Source: Emticicia sp. C21
GTDB taxonomy: Bacteria > Bacteroidota > Bacteroidia > Cytophagales > Spirosomataceae
DNA length: 64,000 bases
Assembly (NCBI RefSeq): GCF_003418935.1
Contig: NZ_QVMT01000008.1
Coordinates: 45,919 to 109,918, forward strand
Direction: 5' to 3'
The position numbers and the translations under genes are program-made. The notes under the pieces are model-generated. The model had not been told where the DNA came from. It ran no database searches and was given only the letters and a program-made list of their open reading frames with translations. Position 1 is the stretch's first letter. Each line of letters starts with the position of its first letter. Below, in pieces: positions 27,310 to 35,456 of this stretch.

Positions 27310-27317
27310 TATATTTG
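27310..27317 (+). promoter_or_regulatory. Candidate -7 box of the stressosome operon (TATATTTG)
   Basis: TATATTTG matches TAnnTTTG exactly and lies 19 bases before the ATG at 27337, giving a very short leader. No good TTTG -33 box is seen at the expected distance. Confidence 0.5.
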
Positions 27318-27336
27318 CTTCTTAACTATACTTCTT

Positions 27337-27747
27337 ATGCCTAACCCGTTAATTTGTTTATTAATAGACGATGATCAGGATGATCAGGAAATCTTTTCGT
27401 TGGCTATAGAAGACTCAGGCCTTGATATGCAGTGTGTGATAAGTAATAATGCCAGTGAAGCTTTGCAAAGGCTGATAAAAGATGACACCTTTTTACCGAA
27501 TTATATCTTTCTCGATTTAAATATGCCGCGCATTAATGGCGTACAGTTACTAACCGAAATAAAGAAAATTTCCCGCCTTAAACACATTCCTGTTATTATT
27601 TACTCTACCTCTTCACACCCTAAAGATAAGGAGGCAACCCAGAAACTGGGGGCGTCTGCTTTTATTACCAAGCCATCGGGCATCAAAGAACTTTCCCTAT
27701 TATTAAAAGAATTTTTTCAGACTCATTATCAACCCGCTTACGAATAA
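27337..27747 (+). CDS. Single-domain response regulator heading the stressosome operon
   Basis: The 136-residue receiver has the acidic pocket IDDDQDD (residues 10-16), phospho-acceptor Asp60 in FLDLNMPRINGV, switch residue in IYSTSSH, and Lys in TKPSG. No output domain is present. It begins the operon that runs through RsbR, RsbS, RsbT, a phosphatase fusion and a histidine kinase, so it is the likely phosphotransfer target of that kinase. Confidence 0.92.
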   Translation: MPNPLICLLIDDDQDDQEIFSLAIEDSGLDMQCVISNNASEALQRLIKDDTFLPNYIFLDLNMPRINGVQLLTEIKKISRLKHIPVIIYSTSSHPKDKEATQKLGASAFITKPSGIKELSLLLKEFFQTHYQPAYE

Positions 27748-27772
27748 GCAATAAAACAAGGACAATCAGACT

Positions 27773-28633
27773 ATGAAAAATGAAGCCGTAAAGGTAATAA
27801 AGGCCAAAAAAAAATATATTCTCGAACAATGGTTTCAGAACCAGTTAGAAAACGATGGCTTACGTGAAGATTTAATTACGAATGAAGACCAGCGTATACA
27901 ATCAGAAGAATTACTGAACTCGCTTACGGCCAGTATCAGTGATAATAACTTTGACAATTTCCAGTCGAGAGATTTTGAGAAAGTTGAAGAAATACTATCG
28001 GGTATTGCCATTGCCAGGGCCAGACGTGGTTTTTCGCCGCGTGAAACTGGTGCTTATGTATTCAGTTTAAAAACGGCTTTATTAAAAACATTATCAGAAG
28101 AGATTAGCGACCCTAAAGTATTATATACCGAGAGTATGCGTATCAATAGTCTTCTGGATAATTTCAGTATTATTACCTTTGAGACTTTCATCAAAGGCCG
28201 TGAGGATGTGATTTTACGCCAGACGGATGAAATCACTGAAATTTCTACACCGGTTATCAAAGTATGGGACGGTATTCTGGCTTTACCGATTATTGGTACA
28301 TTAGACAGTTCACGTACGCAGGTAGTAATGGAAAATCTTTTGCAGGAAATTGTAGAAACCGGAAGTTCTATTGCTATTCTGGATATTTCGGGGGTGCCTG
28401 CCATAGATACTTTAGTAGCTCAACATCTGATTAAAACCGTTAGCGCTACGCGTTTGATGGGTGCCGAATGTATCATCAGCGGTATTCGTCCTGAAATTGC
28501 TCAGACTGTTGTACATTTAGGCATTGATTTGTCTGAAATAGTAACCAAAGCAACATTGGCGAGTGCATTAAAAATGGCTTTTGGTATGATAGAATTAGAA
28601 GTGAGAAAAAAAGCTACGCCTAAAGTTTTATAA
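27773..28633 (+). CDS. rsbR: RsbR-type stressosome scaffold protein
   Basis: The 286-residue protein has an N-terminal helical sensor domain of the RsbRD type (about 10-145) and a C-terminal STAS domain (about 160-275). The STAS core AILDISGVPAIDTLVAQHLI and SGIRPEIAQTVVHLGIDL closely follows RsbRA. Thr213 and Thr245 occupy the two positions that RsbT phosphorylates in RsbRA. It should assemble with the RsbS product into the stressosome shell and hold RsbT inactive. The stimulus sensed by the N-terminus is unknown. Confidence 0.93.
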   Translation: MKNEAVKVIKAKKKYILEQWFQNQLENDGLREDLITNEDQRIQSEELLNSLTASISDNNFDNFQSRDFEKVEEILSGIAIARARRGFSPRETGAYVFSLKTALLKTLSEEISDPKVLYTESMRINSLLDNFSIITFETFIKGREDVILRQTDEITEISTPVIKVWDGILALPIIGTLDSSRTQVVMENLLQEIVETGSSIAILDISGVPAIDTLVAQHLIKTVSATRLMGAECIISGIRPEIAQTVVHLGIDLSEIVTKATLASALKMAFGMIELEVRKKATPKVL

Positions 28634-28662
28634 GACACAATTGTTAGGATACATAGATTAAT

Positions 28663-29061
28663 ATGGATAGAATTCCTATTCTTAAAATGGGTGACTTTTT
28701 ATTAGTCACCATTCAAGTTGATTTATACGACCAGTTGGCCGAAACGCTTGAGTCAGATTTAGTACAGATGGTCAAAAAGTACAATTCAAAAGGCGTATTG
28801 ATAGATATTTCGGCTGTTTCTATTATTGACTCCTTTATGGGTCGTATTTTAGGCAATATCTCTATGATGTCGAAAATCATGGATGCAGAAACTGTTGTTG
28901 TTGGCATGCAACCTGCCGTAGCTATTACACTGGTTGAATTAGGTTTACCTCTAAAAGGTATCCATTGCGCTCTGAATGTTGAAAGAGGGATGGAATTATT
29001 ACGTTCTAAAATCACTCAGGACATTCAAGAAGACGAAGAAGATGATAGTTACTCTGAGTAA
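28663..29061 (+). CDS. rsbS: RsbS-type STAS protein
   Basis: The 132 residues form one STAS domain. Ser57 in VSIIDSFMGRIL is at the site RsbT phosphorylates in RsbS, and VVVGMQPAVAITLVELGLPL is the conserved second half. An acidic tail (EDEEDDSYSE) ends the protein and overlaps the start of rsbT by 20 bases, implying coupled translation. Confidence 0.95.
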   Translation: MDRIPILKMGDFLLVTIQVDLYDQLAETLESDLVQMVKKYNSKGVLIDISAVSIIDSFMGRILGNISMMSKIMDAETVVVGMQPAVAITLVELGLPLKGIHCALNVERGMELLRSKITQDIQEDEEDDSYSE

Positions 29062-29455
29062 AGACAGTATTAAAATAACCAGAGAGCAAGACACAATTTT
29101 TTTACGGAACCGGGTAAAGGAATGGGCCACTAAAATTGGTATGGGCTTAGTAAACCAGACCAAATTGATTACTGCTGCCAGCGAACTGGTGCGTAATATG
29201 CTGAAATATGCCGGAGGCGGCACTGTTGATATTGAAATTGTAAGCAAAGGCCGTGAAAACGGTGTAAAATTGATTTTTAGTGATAAAGGGCCGGGTATCA
29301 AGGATATTAATCTGGCCATGAGAGATGGCTATACCACAGGTAGAAGCCTGGGATTAGGACTGCCGGGAACCCGAAGACTGGTAAGTGAGTTTGAGATTCA
29401 ATCGGTCGTAGATGAGGGGACGACTATCAGCATAATCAAGTGGAAGAATGGATAA
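29042..29455 (+). CDS. rsbT: RsbT-type serine/threonine kinase
   Basis: From ATG 29042 the product is 137 residues; the frame extends upstream inside rsbS but the family length fits this start. It is a GHKL-type ATPase domain with the N-box Glu48/Asn52 in AASELVRNMLKYAGGG, Asp81 in FSDKGPGI, and the lid GRSLGLGLPGTRRL. It should phosphorylate RsbS and RsbR, and then leave the complex to activate a partner. The next gene starts 8 bases before its stop. Confidence 0.95.
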   Translation: MIVTLSKDSIKITREQDTIFLRNRVKEWATKIGMGLVNQTKLITAASELVRNMLKYAGGGTVDIEIVSKGRENGVKLIFSDKGPGIKDINLAMRDGYTTGRSLGLGLPGTRRLVSEFEIQSVVDEGTTISIIKWKNG

Positions 29456-30470
29456 TAATTTTTTCTTCAATCATAAGGTTGAAGACCGTAGCTATGTCTC
29501 TTATATAAAAAGGGAAATACATGGCCTGATTGCTAAGACAGCGTTTGAGTCGATGCGGGCAGGAGAACTGGATATAGTAGTATCGGAGCTGTTGTCGAAC
29601 CTTATCAAGCATGCAGGCGGTGGTGAAATTTTTTATAAATTAAGCAATAGTGAAAACAATTCTAAGGTTTTTGAGATTTATTGTATAGATAGCGGCCCCG
29701 GTAACAATAATATGGCTAAAATGATGAAAGACGGTGCGTCTTCTTCTAATACACTGGGACATGGTTTGGGCGCTATTGACCGATTGAGTAATTTTTTTCA
29801 GATTTATTCGATGGCCGGCTGGGGTACAGTTGCCTATGCAAAAATATTGATGGAAGAAGCACAGAAAAAGATAGTACAACCCAAAAATGAGATTCATATA
29901 GATACTCTGCAGGTATGCATGCCCGGTGAAGAAGTGTGTGGCGATGGGTATCAGATGAAAAAAGTGAATGATGAAACCCAGATTTTTCTGGGTGATGGTT
30001 TAGGGCATGGCCCTAATGCCCATGAAGCAGTACAGACGGCTATCATGGCGTTTAATCAGTGTACTGAAACCGAACCTACTGATATTCTGCGTTTTATACA
30101 CCAGAAAGTAAAAAAGACAAGAGGTCTGGTTGGGACAATTGCCAGTTATCACCATAGCAGAAAAGAATGGAAAATATGTGGGATAGGTAATATTACTACC
30201 AGACTATACGAAGGATTGATGAGTAAAAAAGTGATGTCGCACAATGGTATTATTGGTCTCAATATTCCTGCTATTATGAACTCCCTTGTGCTATCGAATG
30301 CTGAATACCAACATATATTTATGTATTCGGATGGTATCAGAAATCACTGGGATTTGCACCAATATCCGGCCATATTAAAATTCGCCTCTCCTATTATTGC
30401 TGCTGCGATTTTTAAAGATAATGCCCGCCGAAACGATGACATGACGCTGTTAGTAGGAAAAGTAAATTAA
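29448..30470 (+). CDS. RsbT-like ATPase domain fused to SpoIIE/RsbX-type phosphatase
   Basis: The 340-residue protein has an N-terminal GHKL domain (about 1-140) with Glu47/Asn51 in VVSELLSNLIKHAGGG, Asp in CIDSGPG and TLGHGLGAIDRL, then a PP2C-type SpoIIE domain (about 150-340) with VCGDGYQMKK and FLGDGLGHGPNAHEA, ending in RRNDDMTLLVGK. The Asp residues that bind metal are present. By analogy with RsbX it should reset the phosphorylated stressosome proteins. The fused ATPase half may act as a second switch kinase. It overlaps rsbT by 8 bases. Confidence 0.9.
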   Translation: MDNNFFFNHKVEDRSYVSYIKREIHGLIAKTAFESMRAGELDIVVSELLSNLIKHAGGGEIFYKLSNSENNSKVFEIYCIDSGPGNNNMAKMMKDGASSSNTLGHGLGAIDRLSNFFQIYSMAGWGTVAYAKILMEEAQKKIVQPKNEIHIDTLQVCMPGEEVCGDGYQMKKVNDETQIFLGDGLGHGPNAHEAVQTAIMAFNQCTETEPTDILRFIHQKVKKTRGLVGTIASYHHSRKEWKICGIGNITTRLYEGLMSKKVMSHNGIIGLNIPAIMNSLVLSNAEYQHIFMYSDGIRNHWDLHQYPAILKFASPIIAAAIFKDNARRNDDMTLLVGKVN

Positions 30471-32522
30471 GTGACCTCAATGGAAGAGATTATAAGAATA
30501 AATCTGGACAACGAAATGGATTTAATCATTGTTCATAAACGAACAATGAGACTCGCCGAACTGTGTGGACTTTCAATTGCTTCTCAAACTACTTTTGCCA
30601 CGGCTGTATCTGAAGTAGCCCGATTAGCTATCAGCTATGGCAATAAATCTTATATTGTATTAAGTATTAATGTTCTACGCTTAACTCAGAAAGAAATAGT
30701 AGCGACGCTTTATGATAAGGTAGACTTAAAGGCTATTAATTCAGATGCTTATTCTTATGCCCGCCGTTTGCTGGGTGATATTCAGACTGACTATAAAGAC
30801 TATTTTTATATAACTACTCTCAGATACAAAGTTCAGTTTGGGGGTATTATATCTAAAGCTAAAATTGAGTCATTTAAAGAATACTTTAAAAATGAGCCGT
30901 CTATATCAGCTTATGACGAAATAAGAAAAAGAAATATTCAGTTGCTGGACATGATTGATAAGGTAGCCGAGAGCGAGAATCGCTACCGGATGTTGAGCGA
31001 TAACCTGCCACTGATGATGTTTGTGATTAATAACGAGGGGAAAATAACCTATACCAACCGATGGCTGAAAGAGTTTATTGAAGCGCAAGGAATGGTTCCT
31101 ACTAATATATCCTGGTTTACTTTATTGCATCTGCCTGATTACAGAATGTTCTATCCTGATTGGGAAAGAGCTATTCTTAACAAAACGGTTTTTAAAGCAC
31201 AAGGCCGATTAAAACAGAAGGAAAATCTGATATGGCATCTGATTTCGATAATGCCTGTAAAAAACGACAACGATCTAGTTACCAACTGGATTGGCTTTTT
31301 TGTGGATATTCATGCGCAAAAAGTGGTTGAAGAAACACTTCGTGATAATAAAGCTTTAAAAATGGTTCAGCAGGAGTTACTGGCTCATCAGAAAGAACTT
31401 GAAGTAAAAAACACCAGACTTTCGCGTCAGAATGACTTTATTGAAACCGTGCTTGATTCGTCGGTAGATTATATCATGGCTATAGACCAGGATTTAAGAA
31501 TCATTACTTTTAATCATTCTTATGAGGTACTGAGCGGCAAAAAACGAGAGGAAGTATTAGGTGAGAGTATATTGGATATTTTTCCGGTTATTAAGGAAAT
31601 TGGCACTTATGATATTATTAAAGATACTCTTCGGGGAATACCCGGACATAGACCGGTACATCAATCGCCTATTACGAACCGTTTCTATGAAGTTTTCTTT
31701 ATTCCGCTTTCAGATGATACAGAAGAAACCTATGGGGCTGTAATTCTTGGCAGAGATATTACAGACCAGATGCAGCATGAGCAGAAACTGAAATCGATGA
31801 ATGAAGAATTGTTGTTGAGGAACAATGAGCTGGAACAGTTTGCTTATATAGCCAGCCACGATTTGCAGGAGCCGTTGCGCAAGATAAAGACGTTCTCGAA
31901 GCTATTGAATGAGTCGCTGGAGATGAATGAGAAGCAGAGGGATTATTTCAACAGAATTATTAATTCGTCGAACCGGATGTCGAACCTGATTCGGGATGTA
32001 CTGGATTATTCACGGTTATCAACCACTGAGGAGCAATTTGTAGAGGTTGATTTAAACGACATACTGAATACAGTAAAAGTTGATTTTGAGTTGTTGATTG
32101 AAGAAAAAGGGGCGGTTATTAATAGTGAGAAGTTGCCTGTAATACTTGGGATTCAGTTACAGTTAACACAACTACTCTTTAATTTGTTGAGCAATGCGCT
32201 GAAATTTACTAAAGAACAGCCTGTGATTACTATTACCTGCAGGAGACTCAGTTTTGATGAAGTGAATAGTGTGATAGAACTGGATGCCAACAGAATTTAT
32301 TACCTGATAGAGTTTAAGGATAATGGCATTGGTTTTGAACAGCAATTTGCGCGACAAATATTCACGATTTTCCAACGGCTTAATGATAAGCATTCTTATG
32401 CTGGTACGGGTATAGGGCTGGCGCTTTGTAAAAAGATTGTGGAGAATCATTATGGGCATATAACAGCTACCAGTAATTTAGGCGAAGGAGCTACTTTTCA
32501 TGTATATTTGCCTGCTTTGTAG
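30471..32522 (+). CDS. Histidine kinase with degenerate RsbT-like N-terminus and two PAS domains
   Basis: The 683-residue protein (GTG start at 30471, directly after the previous stop; ATG at 30480 is the alternative) has a region at about 1-130 resembling RsbT, with TTFATAVSEVARLAISYGNK aligning to the N-box. Glu48 is kept but the Asn is Leu52. Two PAS domains follow (about 170-285 and 330-445), then HisKA with His463 in YIASHDLQEPLRKI and a full HATPase (NALKFTKEQ, DNGIGFE, GTGIGLALCKK). The N-terminus probably docks to the stressosome and links it to phosphotransfer. No transmembrane helix is seen. Confidence 0.9.
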   Translation: MTSMEEIIRINLDNEMDLIIVHKRTMRLAELCGLSIASQTTFATAVSEVARLAISYGNKSYIVLSINVLRLTQKEIVATLYDKVDLKAINSDAYSYARRLLGDIQTDYKDYFYITTLRYKVQFGGIISKAKIESFKEYFKNEPSISAYDEIRKRNIQLLDMIDKVAESENRYRMLSDNLPLMMFVINNEGKITYTNRWLKEFIEAQGMVPTNISWFTLLHLPDYRMFYPDWERAILNKTVFKAQGRLKQKENLIWHLISIMPVKNDNDLVTNWIGFFVDIHAQKVVEETLRDNKALKMVQQELLAHQKELEVKNTRLSRQNDFIETVLDSSVDYIMAIDQDLRIITFNHSYEVLSGKKREEVLGESILDIFPVIKEIGTYDIIKDTLRGIPGHRPVHQSPITNRFYEVFFIPLSDDTEETYGAVILGRDITDQMQHEQKLKSMNEELLLRNNELEQFAYIASHDLQEPLRKIKTFSKLLNESLEMNEKQRDYFNRIINSSNRMSNLIRDVLDYSRLSTTEEQFVEVDLNDILNTVKVDFELLIEEKGAVINSEKLPVILGIQLQLTQLLFNLLSNALKFTKEQPVITITCRRLSFDEVNSVIELDANRIYYLIEFKDNGIGFEQQFARQIFTIFQRLNDKHSYAGTGIGLALCKKIVENHYGHITATSNLGEGATFHVYLPAL

Positions 32523-32552
32523 AGAAGGGCATACTCTTACATTTCTACTCTT

Positions 32553-33494
32553 TTGAAAAACCGCATCATTTTTTATTTTTCAAACGATGTGCATATTCTT
32601 GATTTAGCAGGACCTTTACAGGTCTTTTATGAATCGGGTGAATATGGTATTCCTTACGAAATACTCTTTGTTTCAGATAAGGAGCAGAAACAGTTTTCGG
32701 CAGGATTATTTTCGGATAAATTGACCGATTTTTCTACCATTGCATTTGATACAAATGATATTCTGATGATTCCGGGTTTTAGTATCCCGGCTAATCTGGA
32801 GCCTAATAAAGCTTTTGATGAATGGTTGGTAAAAGCACATCAAAAAAAAGTAGCTATCTGCTCGGTTTGCACGGGTGTTTTTGCGCTGGCAAGGGCGGGT
32901 ATACTGGATGGCCTTGAATGCACCACGCACTGGAAGTATATTGAAGCACTGCAAAAGCATTTCCCGAAAGTAAAAGTAATGCAAAACCGATTATTTGTAA
33001 AAAACGAAAATGTATATACAAGCGCAGGGATTACTACCGGAATTGACCTGGCGTTGTTTCTGATAGAAGAGCGCCATGGAGCAAAATTTGCTTATCAATT
33101 GGCCAAAGAACTCGTCATGTATCTGCGCAGAGATAGTGCCGACGGACAGGAAAGTATCTTCGTACAATATCGCCAGCATATCAACTACCAGATTCATGAA
33201 ATTCAGGATTGGTTGATTCATCACCTGCATCAGAGGAATTCTATTGAAGAACTGGCTGAGAAGGTTAGTATGAGTCCAAGAAACCTGACGCGTTTGTTTA
33301 AGGCCAAGACAGGTATTACCATCGGTGAATATATTGAAAAACTACGCGTTGAAAGGGCTTTACAATTGCTAAAGCGAAACGAGAAGATGAGTACTATCTC
33401 GCAGGAGTGCGGCATCAATAATCCGCATCAACTGGCTACTATTCTTAAAAAGCATACGGGATATATTCCGAAGGAACTCAAGAAGTTGTCCTGA
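32553..33494 (+). CDS. GlxA-type regulator: DJ-1/PfpI domain plus AraC-type HTH
   Basis: The 313-residue protein starts at TTG 32553; there is no ATG in frame back to a stop. Residues 1-190 are a DJ-1/PfpI domain (FYFSNDVHILDLAGPLQVF; nucleophile-elbow Cys106 in CSVCTGVFALARAG). Residues about 215-313 are an AraC-type double HTH (SIEELAEKVSMSPRNLTRLF; ISQECGINNPHQLATILKKH). GlxA-like proteins are transcription activators with a sensor-like DJ-1 domain. It lies 30 bases after the kinase gene and 65 bases before another DJ-1 gene, which may be its target. Confidence 0.9.
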   Translation: MKNRIIFYFSNDVHILDLAGPLQVFYESGEYGIPYEILFVSDKEQKQFSAGLFSDKLTDFSTIAFDTNDILMIPGFSIPANLEPNKAFDEWLVKAHQKKVAICSVCTGVFALARAGILDGLECTTHWKYIEALQKHFPKVKVMQNRLFVKNENVYTSAGITTGIDLALFLIEERHGAKFAYQLAKELVMYLRRDSADGQESIFVQYRQHINYQIHEIQDWLIHHLHQRNSIEELAEKVSMSPRNLTRLFKAKTGITIGEYIEKLRVERALQLLKRNEKMSTISQECGINNPHQLATILKKHTGYIPKELKKLS

Positions 33495-33559
33495 TTCTGA
33501 CTTTTATTGTCCTTTCATTAGGTGTTATTGCATTCTACATTTGCAAGAAAAACAAATTA

Positions 33560-34336
33560 ATGAAAGCTATTCTCACTTACATTCTTCTTCTTGCGTCGGC
33601 GCTGAGTTTTGCACAAAAAGCTGATGCCGACCCGTTCGTTTGTCCACCGTGTGATAATGATTGTGATAAGCTCACTTTTGATAAAGCAGGTAACTGCCCG
33701 CACTGCGGCATGGAACTGATTCAGAAAAGTAAACTCCCAAAGAAAAAAATGACAATCTGTTTTTATCTGCAAGATGGTGTAGAGGTATTGGATTTTGCGG
33801 GGCCTATGGAGGTTTTCTCTTATGCAGGCGCTAAAATCTTTACGGTATCTAAGACAAAGACCCCAATTAAATCGCAGGGAATTCTGAAAGTAACGCCCGA
33901 TTATGACATTACTGATGCTCCACCATTTGATATTTTAGCGGTTTTTGGCGGAAACTCCGGCAATGCCTCAGAAGACCCGGAGGTAATTAACTGGATAAAG
34001 GCAAGAAAGCCGACTACCCAATACTATTTCTCGGTTTGTACAGGTGCTTTTATATTAGGCAAAGCGGGTTTGCTGGATAACCTGACGGTAACGACTTTTC
34101 ATGAAAGTATAGACCGATTACAAAAAGCTGTCCCTAGCGCTAAGGTTTTGCCTGATACACGCTTTGTAGATAACGGAACAATTATAACCACAGCAGGAAT
34201 TTCAGCCGGTATTGATGGTGCTTTGCATCTGGTAGAAAAACTGGGAGGAAAAGAATCTGCCAAAAGAGTAGCAAGATATATGGAATATGATAAATGGGTG
34301 CCTGAGCAGGGGCTGATAGTGAACAGCCGCCCCTAA
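33560..34336 (+). CDS. Exported DJ-1/PfpI protein with N-terminal metal-binding-like Cys motif
   Basis: The 258 residues start with a signal peptide (MKAILTYILLLASALSFAQ), followed by a short Cys-rich module (FVCPPCDNDCDKLTFDKAGN then CPHCGMEL; Cys28, 31, 35, 46, 49) that resembles the heavy-metal-binding domain of copper efflux proteins. Residues about 64-245 are a DJ-1/PfpI domain with nucleophile Cys160 in FSVCTGAFILGKAG. Export of a DJ-1 protein with a metal-like module is unusual. The upstream GlxA-type gene carries the same fold, so the two may be related by duplication. Confidence 0.82.
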   Translation: MKAILTYILLLASALSFAQKADADPFVCPPCDNDCDKLTFDKAGNCPHCGMELIQKSKLPKKKMTICFYLQDGVEVLDFAGPMEVFSYAGAKIFTVSKTKTPIKSQGILKVTPDYDITDAPPFDILAVFGGNSGNASEDPEVINWIKARKPTTQYYFSVCTGAFILGKAGLLDNLTVTTFHESIDRLQKAVPSAKVLPDTRFVDNGTIITTAGISAGIDGALHLVEKLGGKESAKRVARYMEYDKWVPEQGLIVNSRP

Positions 34337-34363
34337 AACCCCCAACCCCTAAAGGGGAGTGAA
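34335..34363. repeat. Dispersed CCCCTAAAGGGG-type element
   Basis: The sequence just after the DJ-1 stop reads CCCTAAAACCCCCAACCCC and then TAAAGGGGAGTG, with CCCCTAAAGGGG as its palindromic core. Related short forms occur at about 37176-37187 and 45300-45312. These look like copies of a small dispersed palindromic element. Confidence 0.5.
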
Positions 34364-34384
34364 AACAAAAAACATAAAATAAAA

Positions 34385-34460
34385 AAGGTGGTGAAACACA
34401 ATTTTAGCTTTTGCTTGTGGAGTATGTATTAACTCCCTCGTTGTGTGTTTCACTACCCTT
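34385..34460 (+). terminator. Long-loop hairpin terminator
   Basis: The left arm around 34385-34400 (AAGGTGGTGAAACACA) pairs with 34443-34460 (GTGTGTTTCACTACCCTT), with about 40 bases in the loop and a T run after it. It ends the DJ-1 gene transcript; the large loop is unusual. Confidence 0.5.
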
Positions 34461-34516
34461 TTTATGTATATAATTAAAGCCTATTGGCAATAATCCGATT
34501 TAAATTTTGTAACCGA

Positions 34517-35140
34517 TTAGAAACGGTTAGTATCTGTATCACGGTTACGATCTCTTGAATCAGTATCTTCGTCGATTTCTTCAGTTTCTGAATAATCTGC
34601 ATCGGCGTTTCTGTTCATTCCTTCGCTGCCACCACGGTCTTGGTTACGATCTCTGCCTTGTTGGCCTGAAGACCATTGGTCTGATTGACCTTGTTGACCT
34701 GTATTGGTATTGCTTTGTTGGCCTTGGTTAGGCATATCTCTGTTACCACCTTGTTGGCTGCCAGATTGTCCTTGTTGACCTTGGTTCCAGTTTTCCTGGC
34801 CTTGCTGGCCTTTGTTCATATTGGATTGTTGGCCTTGTTGACCGGTATTTCTATCGCCTTGTTGTTGGCTACCAGATTGGTCTTTTTGACCTTGATTCCA
34901 GTTTTGTTGGCCTTGTTGACCTTTATCGCTGCTTGATTGTTGGCCTTGTTGGCTGGTATTTCTATCACCTTGTTGTTGGCTACCAGACTGGCCTTGTTGA
35001 CCTTGATTCCAGTTTTGTTGTCCTTGCTGGCCTTTATCGCTGCTAGATTGTTGACCTTGTTGACTTGTGTTTCTATTTCCTGATTGTTGAGTTGACGTAT
35101 TTTTTTCGTCTTCCCTTGGCTTATTTTCTTGCGTTGCCAT
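34517..35140 (-). CDS. Gln/Gly-rich repeat protein, hydrophilic
   Basis: From ATG 35140 the product is 207 residues; a longer frame begins 29 codons earlier but adds a hydrophobic stretch unlike the rest. About residues 20-165 are four copies of a 37-residue unit (NTSQQGQQSSSDKGQQGQQN, then WNQGQQGQSGSQQQGDR), the first three nearly identical. The C-terminus is acidic (ADADYSETEEIDEDTDS). No fold is expected. The function is unknown; low-complexity proteins like this can be stress protectants or surface polymers, but it has no signal peptide from this start. Confidence 0.65.
   Translation of the reverse strand: MATQENKPREDEKNTSTQQSGNRNTSQQGQQSSSDKGQQGQQNWNQGQQGQSGSQQQGDRNTSQQGQQSSSDKGQQGQQNWNQGQKDQSGSQQQGDRNTGQQGQQSNMNKGQQGQENWNQGQQGQSGSQQGGNRDMPNQGQQSNTNTGQQGQSDQWSSGQQGRDRNQDRGGSEGMNRNADADYSETEEIDEDTDSRDRNRDTDTNRF
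34629..35072. repeat. 111-bp tandem repeats inside the Gln/Gly-rich gene
   Basis: Equivalent positions recur at 34740, 34851, 34962 and 35073, exactly 111 bases apart. Three copies are highly similar at DNA level and the one nearest the 3' end of the gene is diverged. The unit encodes 37 residues, so gains or losses keep the frame. Confidence 0.8.
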
Positions 35141-35456
35141 AATTTTAAGTTTTTTTGAGGTTAATAGATAATATTGAGAAAACAAATTCATTAGAAAAGC
35201 ATTAGTTTTCTCATATTTATTCTGCAAAAAATTCTATGCCAGCTCTTAAATTACGCTCTGAAAGGGGTGTTTCTGAATGACGTGGCACAGAATCCTCAAT
35301 TTTTATTTAGACTGTGTAAAAATATAGGCAACAAATCTTATTCCTTCTTTAATATAAGCCAGCTAGTCAACTGGCGCACTTTTTTACTATTTCTCATGTC
35401 ACTGATATCACAAATTTTTCTATCTATAACAGAGTTTTTCTATAGGAGACAATTAC
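35141..35456. other. Divergent promoter region
   Basis: This AT-rich gap separates the Gln/Gly-rich gene (minus) and the DUF72 gene (plus). A 75-codon frame at 35267-35494 overlaps the DUF72 start and lacks motifs, so it is not called. AGGAGA eight bases before the ATG at 35457 is a rare good Shine-Dalgarno match in this window. Confidence 0.45.

Noticed and set aside
34685..34936. 83-codon hydrophobic plus-strand frame
   Set aside because: It is the antisense shadow of the Gln/Gly repeat gene; its Leu-rich sequence follows from complementing CAA/GGT-rich codons.
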